From the NCBI GenBank assembly GCA_016794505.1, contig JAEUJZ010000023.1, forward strand, positions 62,001-126,000: a DNA stretch of 64,000 nt, given 5' to 3'. Source of the DNA: Myxococcales bacterium. GTDB lineage: Bacteria > Myxococcota_A > Polyangia > Palsa-1104 > JAEUJZ01. Numbering within the stretch: the stretch's first letter is position 1; each line of letters begins with the position of its first letter. This document shows positions 24,709 through 33,240 of this stretch, piece by piece. Below the pieces are notes generated by a model that did not search any database, was not told where the DNA came from, and saw only the letters and a program-made list of their open reading frames with translations. A program made the translations under genes and the position numbers.

Positions 24709-25578
24709 ATGATGCATGGGTCGGTATCTAGAGCTTTGCTGCTGAGTGTGCTTGTGCCTTCCGTCGGGCTCGCGCAGAACCTCGCTGCGCCGCCGCGGTT
24801 CAAGATGGCGGCACCGCAGCCCAGCGCCGTGGGACGGCCGATCGGCATTCCAGCCAAGCTCGGCGTGCAGATCGTGCCAGCGCAGCAGACGGTGATCATC
24901 GGTGCGCCCGTGACGCTATCCGTGCACGTGACGGCCGTTGCCGTGGGCCTTCCGATCGTGCTTACGGCGCAGACCTCGTCGCTGCGATCGATCACAGTGA
25001 ACCCACCGCAGCTTCCTTCTACCGGGGGCAGCGTCACGCTGACGCTCCACCCAACAGAAAATGAGCAGCCCAGCAGCCATACGCTGCAGGTGCAGGCCAC
25101 GGCCGGATCGCTCAGCGCGCAGAGCGTCGCGACGCTGAGCTTTGGAGATCCCGACTGCGGCAGTGGCCCACCGGTCCTGTCGTTCAGCGTACCGAAAGCA
25201 AGCTGGGGCTTTCAGGTCACCCAAAAGCCGGGCCCGGCCTCGGTCCGGCTGCGCGTCATCAACACAGGAGGACGCTTGCCTTCGCCGCTTTCGATGCGCG
25301 TGTTCCGCGTCGGATCCGACTGTCGCTATGGAAGCTGCATCAACGGCCCGCTTCTGCCAAACGGCATGGTCAGCACATTGGAAGTTCCGCTGCGCGGCGG
25401 CTGCGCCCGCACGCTGTACGATGCCGACATCGCCGCCACAAGCTCGGTCGCGCCCATGGTCTGTCGCCCTGGAACCTCCTTTACGATGGCCGTCAATGCG
25501 CAGGTGCAGCTCGTCGGTGCGCCCGAGCTACAGGGCGGCCCCAACTTGGCGCTGGGCTGCAGCAGCGTCACGCGCTAA
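24709..25578 (+). CDS. Secreted hypothetical protein
   Basis: 289 residues from ATG 24709, with AAGGGG about 6 nt upstream; the frame upstream is open but lacks a ribosome site. A signal peptide (to about residue 24, ending VGLAQN) precedes a protein rich in Ser, Thr and Val with several beta-strand-like segments, including an Ig-like block (PVTLSVHVTAVAVGLPIVL). Seven or so Cys in the second half suggest disulfides. I do not recognise a family. It is followed after 59 bp by an outer-membrane protein gene. Confidence 0.6.
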   Translation: MMHGSVSRALLLSVLVPSVGLAQNLAAPPRFKMAAPQPSAVGRPIGIPAKLGVQIVPAQQTVIIGAPVTLSVHVTAVAVGLPIVLTAQTSSLRSITVNPPQLPSTGGSVTLTLHPTENEQPSSHTLQVQATAGSLSAQSVATLSFGDPDCGSGPPVLSFSVPKASWGFQVTQKPGPASVRLRVINTGGRLPSPLSMRVFRVGSDCRYGSCINGPLLPNGMVSTLEVPLRGGCARTLYDADIAATSSVAPMVCRPGTSFTMAVNAQVQLVGAPELQGGPNLALGCSSVTR

Positions 25579-25637
25579 TTCGCGAACCGGCCGCGCGTTC
25601 ATAGGCAGGGCCGGCGCCTTGGCTTATGATGCGCCGC

Positions 25638-26735
25638 ATGTTGCTGCGACGTGGTCTGACTGGGGCTCTACTCCTCTACGGATTTTTTGGGGGACAGACG
25701 CCAGCGCGTGCCACCGATCCGATGAGCGGCGTGCGCTCGCTTTCCATGGGCGGAGCCCTGCGCGGCCTGCCCGCGGGGGCCGAGGGCCTGCTGATAAACC
25801 CTGCGGGCATCGCTACGCTGAAGCAGTTTTCGGCGACGGGCTTTTACAGCCTGCGACCGCAGTCGATGGGTCACTTTCTGCACGCATCGACGTCGGACTC
25901 GGTGACCAATCCGTACTTTGCTCTCGGCATTTACTACAACTTCGTGCACGAATCGCCGCGCTATACGTATCGAGTGGGCGAGTACACAGCCGCGGAAAAC
26001 GGCGTGCTCAAGCGCGTGGTGCGCGTCGAGGGAGCGAGCATCGTGCGCACCGGCAGCGAAGCCGGCACCTCGGTCGCATTCCCGCTGTTTTCGCGCATGG
26101 CCTTGGGCGGCACGCTGAAGTACGCCTATTACACGCTGCGCTCGACGCCGACGCCGGCTCAGCTGCCGTCAGATTTTTCATACCAGAACCCAAAGATCGA
26201 CGGCGATCGCGTGTTCGACTTGGGCAGCTTGAACCACGTCGTGACCTTTGACCTGGGCGCGACGCTGCGAGTAGTCGACGAGCTATACCTGGGTGTCGTC
26301 GGTCACAACCTGTGGGGCCACGGGTCTGAGCTCTCGACCCGCTTGGGGATGGGCTTGGCGTATCGCTACGGCGAGCGTCTGACTGTGGCCTTCGACGCCG
26401 TGATAGACTTTGTCGGCGCCCAGCGCTGCTCGCAAGAGGCGCAGCCCAGCCAGTTTGCGCCGGGAAATCTCATGCTTGCCGATAGCCTGTGCATCGCCAC
26501 CGAACCCGAGCTTTCGTACCGTCTGGGCGGCGGCGCCGAGTACGCCATCTTGAGCCGCATTCCGCTGCGCTTGGGCTATCAGTTCGAGAGCTTGCTATCG
26601 GCGCACCACCTCACCGGGGGCATCGGTTATTTCAGCGTGGACCGCGGCATCGGTGTCGACTTCGCGTTTCGCCAGGGTGTAAACGCCGGGGCCGAGACCG
26701 TGCTCTTGCTGGGCCTGCGCATCCTGAAGAACTGA
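25638..26735 (+). CDS. Outer-membrane beta-barrel protein, PorV/UPF0164-like
   Basis: 365 residues from ATG 25638; an in-frame ATG pair at 25626 overlaps a TATGAT box (25625-25630) that sits 7 nt before 25638. Signal peptide ending TPARA. The mature N-terminus GVRSLSMGGALRGLPAGAEGLLINPAGIA is typical of PorV/PorQ/UPF0164 and FadL-like barrels, where a small-residue segment plugs the pore. Alternating-hydrophobicity strands continue to the end. Substrate unknown. Confidence 0.72.
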   Translation: MLLRRGLTGALLLYGFFGGQTPARATDPMSGVRSLSMGGALRGLPAGAEGLLINPAGIATLKQFSATGFYSLRPQSMGHFLHASTSDSVTNPYFALGIYYNFVHESPRYTYRVGEYTAAENGVLKRVVRVEGASIVRTGSEAGTSVAFPLFSRMALGGTLKYAYYTLRSTPTPAQLPSDFSYQNPKIDGDRVFDLGSLNHVVTFDLGATLRVVDELYLGVVGHNLWGHGSELSTRLGMGLAYRYGERLTVAFDAVIDFVGAQRCSQEAQPSQFAPGNLMLADSLCIATEPELSYRLGGGAEYAILSRIPLRLGYQFESLLSAHHLTGGIGYFSVDRGIGVDFAFRQGVNAGAETVLLLGLRILKN

Positions 26736-26807
26736 GCGAACCGACCAACCAGCACGCCGCTGCCGATGCGATCCACCGCCCTGACTTCCAAGATCTGAGA
26801 CGCACGC

Positions 26808-27419
26808 ATGGATGACCGACGAGAGGAAGAGCTAGTTCGCCGCCTGCAGCAGCGGGACGAGCGCGCTTTCGTCGAGTGCCTGCGCACGTATCAAGACAAA
26901 ATCTTCGGCCTGCTCTACCGCATGCTGGGCAGCCGCGAAGAAGCGCAGGATGTGGCGCAGGAAGTCTTCGTCACGCTGTTCAAGTCGATCGATAGCTTTC
27001 GCGGCGACTCGAAGCTGGGGACGTGGCTGTATCGCATCGCCGTCAACCACAGCAAAAACCGCATCAAGTACCTGCGGCGACGAGCGCACAAGGCCAAGAC
27101 CGATCTCGATGAAGCAGCCGAGCGCGCCATGTATCGCGACGCGCAAGACGGCGGCGGCAAGACCAGCCACAGCACGCTCGGGCAAGCCGATGCACGTCCC
27201 GACGAAGCGCTGGCCGGCGCACAGCTTGAAAGCATCGTGCAGCGGGCCATCGGACTTCTGGATGAAGACCAGCGCTCGCTGCTGATTCTGCGCGACGTTG
27301 AGTCGCTTTCGTACGAAGAGATCGTCGAGATCACCGGCCTTCCCGAAGGCACCGTCAAGTCGCGCCTGCATCGCGCCCGCCTGTTTCTGAAAGCCGAGAT
27401 CGCCAAGCACACGAAATAG
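26808..27419 (+). CDS. ECF-type RNA polymerase sigma factor
   Basis: 203 residues. Region 2 (about 25-95) contains GLLYRMLGSREEAQDVAQEVFVTLFKSI and GTWLYRIAVNHSKNRIKY; region 4 (about 145-195) contains LLDEDQRSLLILRDVESLSYEEIVEITGLPEGTVKSRLHRAR. A ~45-residue charged linker joins them. It directs RNA polymerase to an alternative promoter set. The next gene, 45 bp downstream, encodes a small protein with one transmembrane helix that may be its anti-sigma factor. Confidence 0.92.
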   Translation: MDDRREEELVRRLQQRDERAFVECLRTYQDKIFGLLYRMLGSREEAQDVAQEVFVTLFKSIDSFRGDSKLGTWLYRIAVNHSKNRIKYLRRRAHKAKTDLDEAAERAMYRDAQDGGGKTSHSTLGQADARPDEALAGAQLESIVQRAIGLLDEDQRSLLILRDVESLSYEEIVEITGLPEGTVKSRLHRARLFLKAEIAKHTK

Positions 27420-27464
27420 ACCCGCCGCGCCGCAACAGGCGGTCCCGGCATGGGGAGAACGACG

Positions 27465-27818
27465 TTGAGCGAGCCAGAAAAAACGCATCCTGCTTCTGCC
27501 GAACCCAGCGCCCCTGCGCCGGATGCACGCGCAAGCAACGGGACCACTTCGCGCCCAGTTGAGCCTGGCAGCGACGAGCCGATGGATGACCGCGCCGAAG
27601 AGCAGGCCTCACGCGCGCTTCTGTCCGGGCTTTCGAGCGTGTCCCCGCCTCGCGATCTAGCCCAGTCGGTGCCGGCGCTGATCCACCGTCGCTCGCAAGG
27701 CCGCTTTTTTGGCCGCAAGCGCTTGGCCGATCGCCTGCCGTTTGAGTGGATCTCGCTGATCATGCTGCTGGTCTTGGCTGCCACCTACGCCGTGCTCAAG
27801 CTCTTTTTCACCGACTAA
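27465..27818 (+). CDS. Small single-helix membrane protein, possible anti-sigma factor
   Basis: 117 residues from TTG 27465, chosen because GGGGAG lies 7 nt upstream; ATG 27450 is the alternative. A disordered Pro/Ala/Glu-rich half is followed by LLSGLSSVSPPRDLAQSVPALIHRRSQGRFFG and one C-terminal transmembrane helix (EWISLIMLLVLAATYAVLKLFF), so most of the protein should be cytoplasmic. It has no Cys and therefore no zinc-finger anti-sigma motif. The role is inferred only from its position after the sigma gene. Confidence 0.55.
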   Translation: MSEPEKTHPASAEPSAPAPDARASNGTTSRPVEPGSDEPMDDRAEEQASRALLSGLSSVSPPRDLAQSVPALIHRRSQGRFFGRKRLADRLPFEWISLIMLLVLAATYAVLKLFFTD

Positions 27819-27892
27819 GGACACCCGATCACCAGGCATACGCAGCCGCTGCGGCACGAGCCGCGCGCTGTGCTTCATGCCGCGTTCCACAC

Positions 27893-29041
27893 ATGGATGC
27901 TCTGCTCGTAATCGACAAGCCGCTGGGCTTGACCTCGTTTGATGTCGTCGCCAAGGTGCGCAGGCTGCTTGGCGAGCGTCGCATCGGCCACGCCGGCACG
28001 CTGGATCCGCTGGCGACCGGTGTGCTTTTGCTGTGCTTGGGTGAAATGACCAAGCTCGTGCCGTATCTGATGGATGCGGACAAGGAATACCTGGCCACGG
28101 CGCGGCTGGGCCTTGCCACGGACACCGACGACGCAGACCCGCAAGCGCGCGAGCTTTTCCGCGCCGAAGACAGCGCCCTTTGTGCACTGAGCGAAGCGCA
28201 GATTCGGGCGGCACTTTCGTGCCGGATCGGCGAACTGCCGCAGCGACCGCCGCGCTTTTCAGCGCTGAAGCTCGACGGAAAACGGCTGTATGCACAGGCC
28301 CGCCGAGCGCGCTCGGGTGCTTCCATCGGCCCAGGAGCGGACGACCGCGCGGACGACCACGCAAGCCCGCCGCAAGCGCCTGATGAAGCCCACGCCGATG
28401 CCGCCATCGAAGCAGCCACGGCGCAGAAGACCCGCACCGTACACATCGCAGCGATCGACGTCGTGTCGCTTCGCCTGCGCTCGCCCGACGATCCGCCCGG
28501 CACCTTGCCCGAGGTGAGCTTTCGCGTGCGCTGCGGCAAGGGCACGTACATTCGCTCGCTGGCCCGCGATCTGGGTGATGCGCTGGGTGTCGGCGCGCAC
28601 TTGTCGTCGCTGCGTCGGCTGCGTGTCGGTTCGTTCGATCTGCAGAATGCGGTGGCGCCGGATCAGGCTGCAGCCGCCAAGTGCTATGGCCTGCGGGATG
28701 CGGTCGCGCACCTGCCACAGCTTGTGCTGAACGATACCGAGGCCCATCGGCTGCGCTGCGGTCAGCCAGCCGTCTTGCGCGAGCTTGCGCCGCGACTTTC
28801 AGCCCTGCGATCGGCCCGCGAAAAAGCGGGCGTGCAAGCGGTGGCGGCTCTGGATCTGCGTGGCGCGCTGATCGCCATCGTGCAGCCCGTCGAGCCCAGT
28901 CCCGTTGCAGGCCGCGAAATCGACTCCATCGATCGGCACGAATCGCCGCAGCGCTGGCAGATCGCGCGCGGCTTCAGCGAGCCAATCGCAGCCCCCGCCC
29001 AGCCCACAAAGGAGGCGCCGTGTACCACGGACTGCGCCTAG
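27893..29041 (+). CDS. truB: tRNA pseudouridine-55 synthase TruB
   Basis: 382 residues from ATG 27893. The start gives the family N-terminus MDALLVIDKPLGLTSFDVV; the catalytic Asp is D38 in GHAGTLDPLATGVLLLCLGEMTKL. RPPRFSALKLDGKRLYAQAR and VRCGKGTYIRSLARDLG are also typical. It modifies U55 in the T-loop. The protein is longer than usual (~300) because of an Ala/Asp-rich insert at about 138-182 and a C-terminal extension. The last 22 bp overlap the next gene. Confidence 0.92.
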   Translation: MDALLVIDKPLGLTSFDVVAKVRRLLGERRIGHAGTLDPLATGVLLLCLGEMTKLVPYLMDADKEYLATARLGLATDTDDADPQARELFRAEDSALCALSEAQIRAALSCRIGELPQRPPRFSALKLDGKRLYAQARRARSGASIGPGADDRADDHASPPQAPDEAHADAAIEAATAQKTRTVHIAAIDVVSLRLRSPDDPPGTLPEVSFRVRCGKGTYIRSLARDLGDALGVGAHLSSLRRLRVGSFDLQNAVAPDQAAAAKCYGLRDAVAHLPQLVLNDTEAHRLRCGQPAVLRELAPRLSALRSAREKAGVQAVAALDLRGALIAIVQPVEPSPVAGREIDSIDRHESPQRWQIARGFSEPIAAPAQPTKEAPCTTDCA

Positions 29042-29928
29042 CGGTGGTCGTTCCGGCGTACAACGAGGCCGACCGCATCGCCCCCACCGTGCTCGGCATC
29101 CCGGCCTATGTCGACGAGGTCATTGTCGTCGATGACGCCAGCCAAGACGGCACCGATCACGTCGCCGCCAAGACGCAGCGCCACGGCCTGTGCATCCTGC
29201 GGCACCCCCAGAACCGCGGAGTCGGCGCAGCCATCGCAACCGGATATCGGCAGGCCCTAAAGCGCGGCTGCGATGTGGCGGTGGTCATGGCCGGCGACGG
29301 TCAAATGGATCCAGCGGATCTGCCCGCGCTGCTCGCACCGATCGTCGCTGGGCGGGCTGATTACAGCAAAGGCAACCGCTTTGCCCATGCCGAACTACGC
29401 TCGGCGATGCCACGCCTGCGCCGCGTCGGCAATACGCTGCTTTCGCTGCTCAGTCGCGTGTCTTCGGGCTACTGGCACGTGTTCGACTCGCAGTGTGGCT
29501 TCACCGCCGCGACGCAGGCCACTCTGCGCCGCATCGATCTGGACCAGATCTTTCCCCGCTATGGCTATCCCAACGATCTTTTGGCGCGGCTGCGAGTGGC
29601 CAGAGCCCGCGTCGAGGATGTGCCGGTGCGGCCGATCTATGGCCCGGCCTGGCGATCGGGAATTGGGCTGCGCACGGCGATTTATCCGGTGCTGTTTGTC
29701 GTGCTGCGCTCGCTGCTTTGGCGACTGTGGCAGCAAGCGCGCTCGCGGCCAGCCATCGATCCGCCCAGGTTTCCGTCGCTGCCGTTGCATGCGTCAAGCC
29801 ACCGCAGCACATCCGCTATCGCGGTGCGTAGCGTGGCTCAGTTTCCCGAGGCGGATCGTTCCCATGGCGACAGCTCTTCTTCCTCCGTCAAGAGCTCAGC
29901 AGGAAGCTCACGCGCCCCGCGCATGTAG
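29020..29928 (+). CDS. Family 2 glycosyltransferase (dolichyl-phosphate-mannose synthase-like)
   Basis: 302 residues from GTG 29020, with AAAGGAGG 4 nt upstream, overlapping truB by 22 bp. GT2 motifs: LAVVVPAYNEADRI, VIVVDDASQDGT, NRGVGAAIATGYRQAL and VMAGDGQMDPADLPAL. Near the C-terminus are hydrophobic residues (FVVLRSLLWRLW) that may associate with the membrane. Likely transfers a sugar from a nucleotide sugar to a lipid carrier. The Ser-rich last ~30 codons overlap the convergent thioredoxin-like gene by 91 bp. Confidence 0.85.
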   Translation: MYHGLRLAVVVPAYNEADRIAPTVLGIPAYVDEVIVVDDASQDGTDHVAAKTQRHGLCILRHPQNRGVGAAIATGYRQALKRGCDVAVVMAGDGQMDPADLPALLAPIVAGRADYSKGNRFAHAELRSAMPRLRRVGNTLLSLLSRVSSGYWHVFDSQCGFTAATQATLRRIDLDQIFPRYGYPNDLLARLRVARARVEDVPVRPIYGPAWRSGIGLRTAIYPVLFVVLRSLLWRLWQQARSRPAIDPPRFPSLPLHASSHRSTSAIAVRSVAQFPEADRSHGDSSSSSVKSSAGSSRAPRM

Positions 29929-31088
29929 CGCGCCTGGTTCTTGAGCAGCACCGCCCGCAGCGCTTTGACATCGCGCACCGCCGGGCTGCCGGTCGCCGCA
30001 GCGCCCTTACCCGAGCTGTCTTTTTCGACGCTGGCCAGCGCTTTCTGCGACAGCGTGATGGCGTGGGCGCGCTCGCCCCGCAGGTGCATGACCTCGGCCA
30101 GCGTGTCCAAATAAAACGGGCTGTTGCCGTCGATCTCGACCAGACGTCGCGCGGCTTTTTCAGCTGCTTCATACGCAGCGGCGCGCAGGCACTCGTACAC
30201 CGCGAAGTTCAGGGCTTCGAGATCTTTGGGATCCTTGCTGCCCAAGCGCGCCTCGACGTAACGCAGCAGCGCCTGCTTGCCTAGCTCATCGACGGGGCCG
30301 CGCCGGGCTAGCTCGCGAAAGGCCACAGCGGCTGTCTCGCCGCGTGGAAACGCCAGCAGGTGCTCGGCCATCTCGCGACGCGGTGCCTCGCGCAAAAGGC
30401 GACGCAGCGTCAGCACGCGCAGCTCAAAGTCGGCACGAGCAGCCAGTTCCGCCCCCTGGCCTTCTTTCATCGCCTGAGCAGCCTGCTTTGCTTTTTCCAA
30501 GCTGGCCGCGGCCAGATCGTCTTGACCGCGCTTGGCCTGACGCCGCCCGAGCACCAGGTACGCTTCCGCGTCACCGCCCGCCCCTGTCGCACCCGACGCG
30601 CTTTTTTGGATGCGCGCCTGCAGGGACTCTTCACTCTCGGAATCCATGGATACGCGGGAAAGCCAGTCGATGAAGTCGCGAGCGCCCTGATAGCCCTGCA
30701 GGCGATCGATCTCGCGACCGTCTTGCGCCAGCGCCACCAGCGTCGGAAAACCGACGATCTTCAGCTCGCGCGCGGCCTGGCGACCAGGCTCGACTTCGCC
30801 GTCATAGTGGACAAAGGTCACGCGGCCCAGCGCTTGCTGCACCGCAGGCTGCGGCAGCACGCTGCGATCGAACTCTTTGCACGGCTCGCACCACTTGGCG
30901 CCGAACAGCAGCACCAAGGCCCGTCGAGCCTGCTTGGCTGTCGCGCGAGCCTCGGTCAAGGGCGGCGGGCGCGTCGCGGTCCCGGCACTGCGGTCGGCGT
31001 GGACCTGCCGCGTCGCAGGCAGCGCAGCGACGCAGAGCATGCCCCAAAGCAGCACGCGACCCACGAAAGACGGTCGAAACAAGCGCAT
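29838..31088 (-). CDS. Exported thioredoxin-fold protein with C-terminal TPR-like helices
   Basis: 416 residues from ATG 31088, which gives a signal peptide ending near RQVHA. Thioredoxin-like domain (about 45-150): ALVLLFGAKWCEPCKEFDRSVL with the CxxC active site WCEPC, then KIVGFPTLVAL with the cis-Pro. The remaining ~270 residues are helical and include tetratricopeptide-like spacing (YLVLGRRQAKRGQDDLAAASLEKAK; YLDTLAEVMHLRGERAHAITLSQKAL). Probably a periplasmic disulfide or thiol-handling protein. It shares an 84-bp promoter region with the divergent methyltransferase. Confidence 0.78.
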   Translation of the reverse strand: MRLFRPSFVGRVLLWGMLCVAALPATRQVHADRSAGTATRPPPLTEARATAKQARRALVLLFGAKWCEPCKEFDRSVLPQPAVQQALGRVTFVHYDGEVEPGRQAARELKIVGFPTLVALAQDGREIDRLQGYQGARDFIDWLSRVSMDSESEESLQARIQKSASGATGAGGDAEAYLVLGRRQAKRGQDDLAAASLEKAKQAAQAMKEGQGAELAARADFELRVLTLRRLLREAPRREMAEHLLAFPRGETAAVAFRELARRGPVDELGKQALLRYVEARLGSKDPKDLEALNFAVYECLRAAAYEAAEKAARRLVEIDGNSPFYLDTLAEVMHLRGERAHAITLSQKALASVEKDSSGKGAAATGSPAVRDVKALRAVLLKNQARYMRGARELPAELLTEEEELSPWERSASGN

Positions 31089-31172
31089 GCTCGCGAGTGT
31101 ATCAACGGGCCTGCGCACAAACTATACTGCCGCCTTTGTTGGCTGAAACGCCCGCGCTTTCGGGATGCCTTC

Positions 31173-33029
31173 GTGACCCATCCAACCGCTGTTTCCGACG
31201 AAAAAAATACCCTCTTGGCGCGGACCCACAGCAAGGGGTTCACGCCGCGGCACAGCGATGCCGACGCGCTGCTGGACCTGTACCTGCAGCAGCATGCAGC
31301 CGCTTCGTCCGATGCGCGCAGCGTCGACCCGCACGTCAAGGCGGATCTCTTGCGCGCCCTGGATCGCATCGCAGCGGCGGCTCTAGCGCGGGGCCTGCTG
31401 CGGCTGTCGCTGCTCAAAGGCGGCGCGCGGCGCGAGCTATTCACGCTGCTGGCGCGCTGGGCGGTGCTGCGGGCCGACGAAGACGATGCCGCGTTTGCCA
31501 CGGTGCTGGCGTTGCTTGATGACCCCGATGCGCCCTCTGCGCGGCACGTCGCGATTGCCTTGGGACGAGCAGCCAGCAAGCTCTCACCGACGCAGCAGCG
31601 GCGCCTGCGCGCGGCCCTGCTGCGCCGATTAAACGACCGCGCGGCGGCACCCGCCGATGTCCGAGCCTGGGTGGAAGCGCTGGGAAAGCTGCCCCTTCCT
31701 GCAGCGTCCGATCCCGACGCCGATGCCGTCGCACACGACACTCTGCAGGTGCTGACGCGGCTGCAGGCGCAGTCGTTTCCGCAGGTGGTGGCGGCGGCGA
31801 TCGAGACCGCGCTGACTCGCTACCAGCGCGATGCGGTGCGGCAAGCCGTGCAGCCATCGGGTCCAAGCTTGGCGTTGGATGCGCCACTTCCCGACGATAC
31901 GCAGCTGGTGCTGCGCTGTCGGGCGGGCCTTTTGCCGATGCTGCGGCACGAGCTTCGCGAGCGCGGTCTTTTGCGTGGAGCGCTGGTCGCGGCCGACGAT
32001 CCCGCCGACACGCTGCGCAGCTTTTCCCCACAGACCTCGGGCCTGGCCGCGCGCTTGGTCGTAAAGACCGGACAGCCGCTTTCGCACTGGCTTTCGGCTC
32101 GCCTGTTTTCAAGCCTTGGCTTTGCGCTGCCCGTGCCAGCGCCGACTTCGGCGACGGCCCTGGCGCAGCCCCTTTCGGCCGAGCTGCTTTGCCAGATCGT
32201 CGTCGCGGCGCTGGTCGCTCCGCAGAGCCAAGCCCTGCTGTCGCGCCTGAGCATCGGCGTGCCGCGCTATCGCCTGGATCTGCAGGTGCGCTGCGATGCC
32301 TCGGTGCGCTCGCTGGTCGACCGCATCGCCCGCGCCGTGCAAGCGCAAGCACCAGCCCTTTTGAACGACCCGATCGCAAGTCCCTGGCAGGTCGAAGTCA
32401 CGGGACAGCGGCTCGGCGACCTGCGGATCGAGCTGGTGCCACGGGCGCTGCAGACCGACGATCCGCGCTTTGCCTATCGACGGGGCGATGTGCCGGCGGC
32501 TTCCCATCCACCGCTCGCGGCGGCCATGGCGCGCCTGCTTCTGGCGGGCCCACAGGCGGTGGTCTGGGATCCCTTCGTCGGATCGGGAAGTGAGCTGATC
32601 GAAGTCGCGCTGCTCGGCCGCGGGCCCCGCCTTGTGGGCAGCGATCTCGATGAACCAGCGCTGGCCACGGCGCGCGAAAATGCGCGAGCGGCTGGAGTGC
32701 CAACGGCTCAGCTTGTGCTGCGACGGGCGGATGCGCTGACCGATCCGCCACCGGCCGTGACGCACATCGTGACCAACCCGCCGATGGGACGGCGCACCCG
32801 TCCCGGACATCTGGCTGAATTCCTCAGCGCGTTTATCGCCCAGGCGGCGCGGGTCTTGCCGTCGGGGGGGCGCCTGGTGTGGATCTCGCCACAGCCCAAC
32901 CTGAGCCAAGCGCGAGGCCGCGAGCACGGGCTGATCTTGCGCAGCGCGCGACCGGTCGACCTCCATGGCTTCTGGGGTCAGCTAGAGGTCTGGGATCAGC
33001 CGGACCCATCCGGCCACGCCCAAAGCTAG
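31173..33029 (+). CDS. RNA methyltransferase (UPF0020/THUMP-type) with helical N-terminal half
   Basis: 618 residues from GTG 31173; TATACT at about 31123-31128 is a possible -10. The N-terminal ~240 residues are Ala/Leu-rich and may form HEAT-like repeats. A middle part may hold a diverged THUMP-like region. The C-terminal ~200 residues form a Rossmann methyltransferase with DPFVGSGSELIEVALLG (motif I), GSDLDEPALATARENARAAG and the catalytic TNPPMGRR (N-P-P type), as in enzymes making m2G in rRNA or tRNA. Target not deducible. Confidence 0.75.
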   Translation: MTHPTAVSDEKNTLLARTHSKGFTPRHSDADALLDLYLQQHAAASSDARSVDPHVKADLLRALDRIAAAALARGLLRLSLLKGGARRELFTLLARWAVLRADEDDAAFATVLALLDDPDAPSARHVAIALGRAASKLSPTQQRRLRAALLRRLNDRAAAPADVRAWVEALGKLPLPAASDPDADAVAHDTLQVLTRLQAQSFPQVVAAAIETALTRYQRDAVRQAVQPSGPSLALDAPLPDDTQLVLRCRAGLLPMLRHELRERGLLRGALVAADDPADTLRSFSPQTSGLAARLVVKTGQPLSHWLSARLFSSLGFALPVPAPTSATALAQPLSAELLCQIVVAALVAPQSQALLSRLSIGVPRYRLDLQVRCDASVRSLVDRIARAVQAQAPALLNDPIASPWQVEVTGQRLGDLRIELVPRALQTDDPRFAYRRGDVPAASHPPLAAAMARLLLAGPQAVVWDPFVGSGSELIEVALLGRGPRLVGSDLDEPALATARENARAAGVPTAQLVLRRADALTDPPPAVTHIVTNPPMGRRTRPGHLAEFLSAFIAQAARVLPSGGRLVWISPQPNLSQARGREHGLILRSARPVDLHGFWGQLEVWDQPDPSGHAQS

Positions 33030-33240
33030 GTTCAGAACCTCAGCACCGAATTCGCAATCCGCAAACCTGCTGAGAATCGGTTTTCTGCAGAATCTGCAAA
33101 AACCGCAATGCGCTAGCAATGGGCAAATTAGGCCACATCGTTTCACCCGTGTTATGCCGCAATTCGCGCGCTGACCTTAGGTGTTCTTGACAGCGTTGGG
33201 ACGAGACGGGCAGGATGAAGAAAGGGCAGTTTATCGCGTA
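33030..33240. promoter_or_regulatory. Promoter region of the signalling operon
   Basis: 211 bp, less GC-rich than its surroundings. TTGACA at 33187-33192 is a perfect -35 with only a weak -10 (CAGGAT, 33211-33216). TTTATC at 33230-33235 lies 5 nt before ATG 33241 and could give a leaderless transcript instead. A near-perfect palindrome at 33078-33105 is listed separately. Confidence 0.45.
33078..33105. promoter_or_regulatory. 28-bp near-perfect palindrome, candidate operator
   Basis: Arms 33078-33091 and 33093-33105 pair throughout with one extra C at 33085 and a single central A; the core is TGCAGA-A-TCTGCA flanked by CGGTTTT and AAAACCG. No T-run follows on either strand, so it is unlikely to be a terminator. 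It lies ~80 bp upstream of the TTGACA box. Confidence 0.55.

Noticed and set aside
30360..31172. Long N-terminal extension of the RNA methyltransferase frame
   Set aside because: It lies antisense to the thioredoxin-like gene, which has WCEPC and a signal peptide; the likely start is GTG 31173.
33078..33105. Palindrome considered as a rho-independent terminator of the methyltransferase gene
   Set aside because: No run of T follows on either strand and the stem is not GC-rich.
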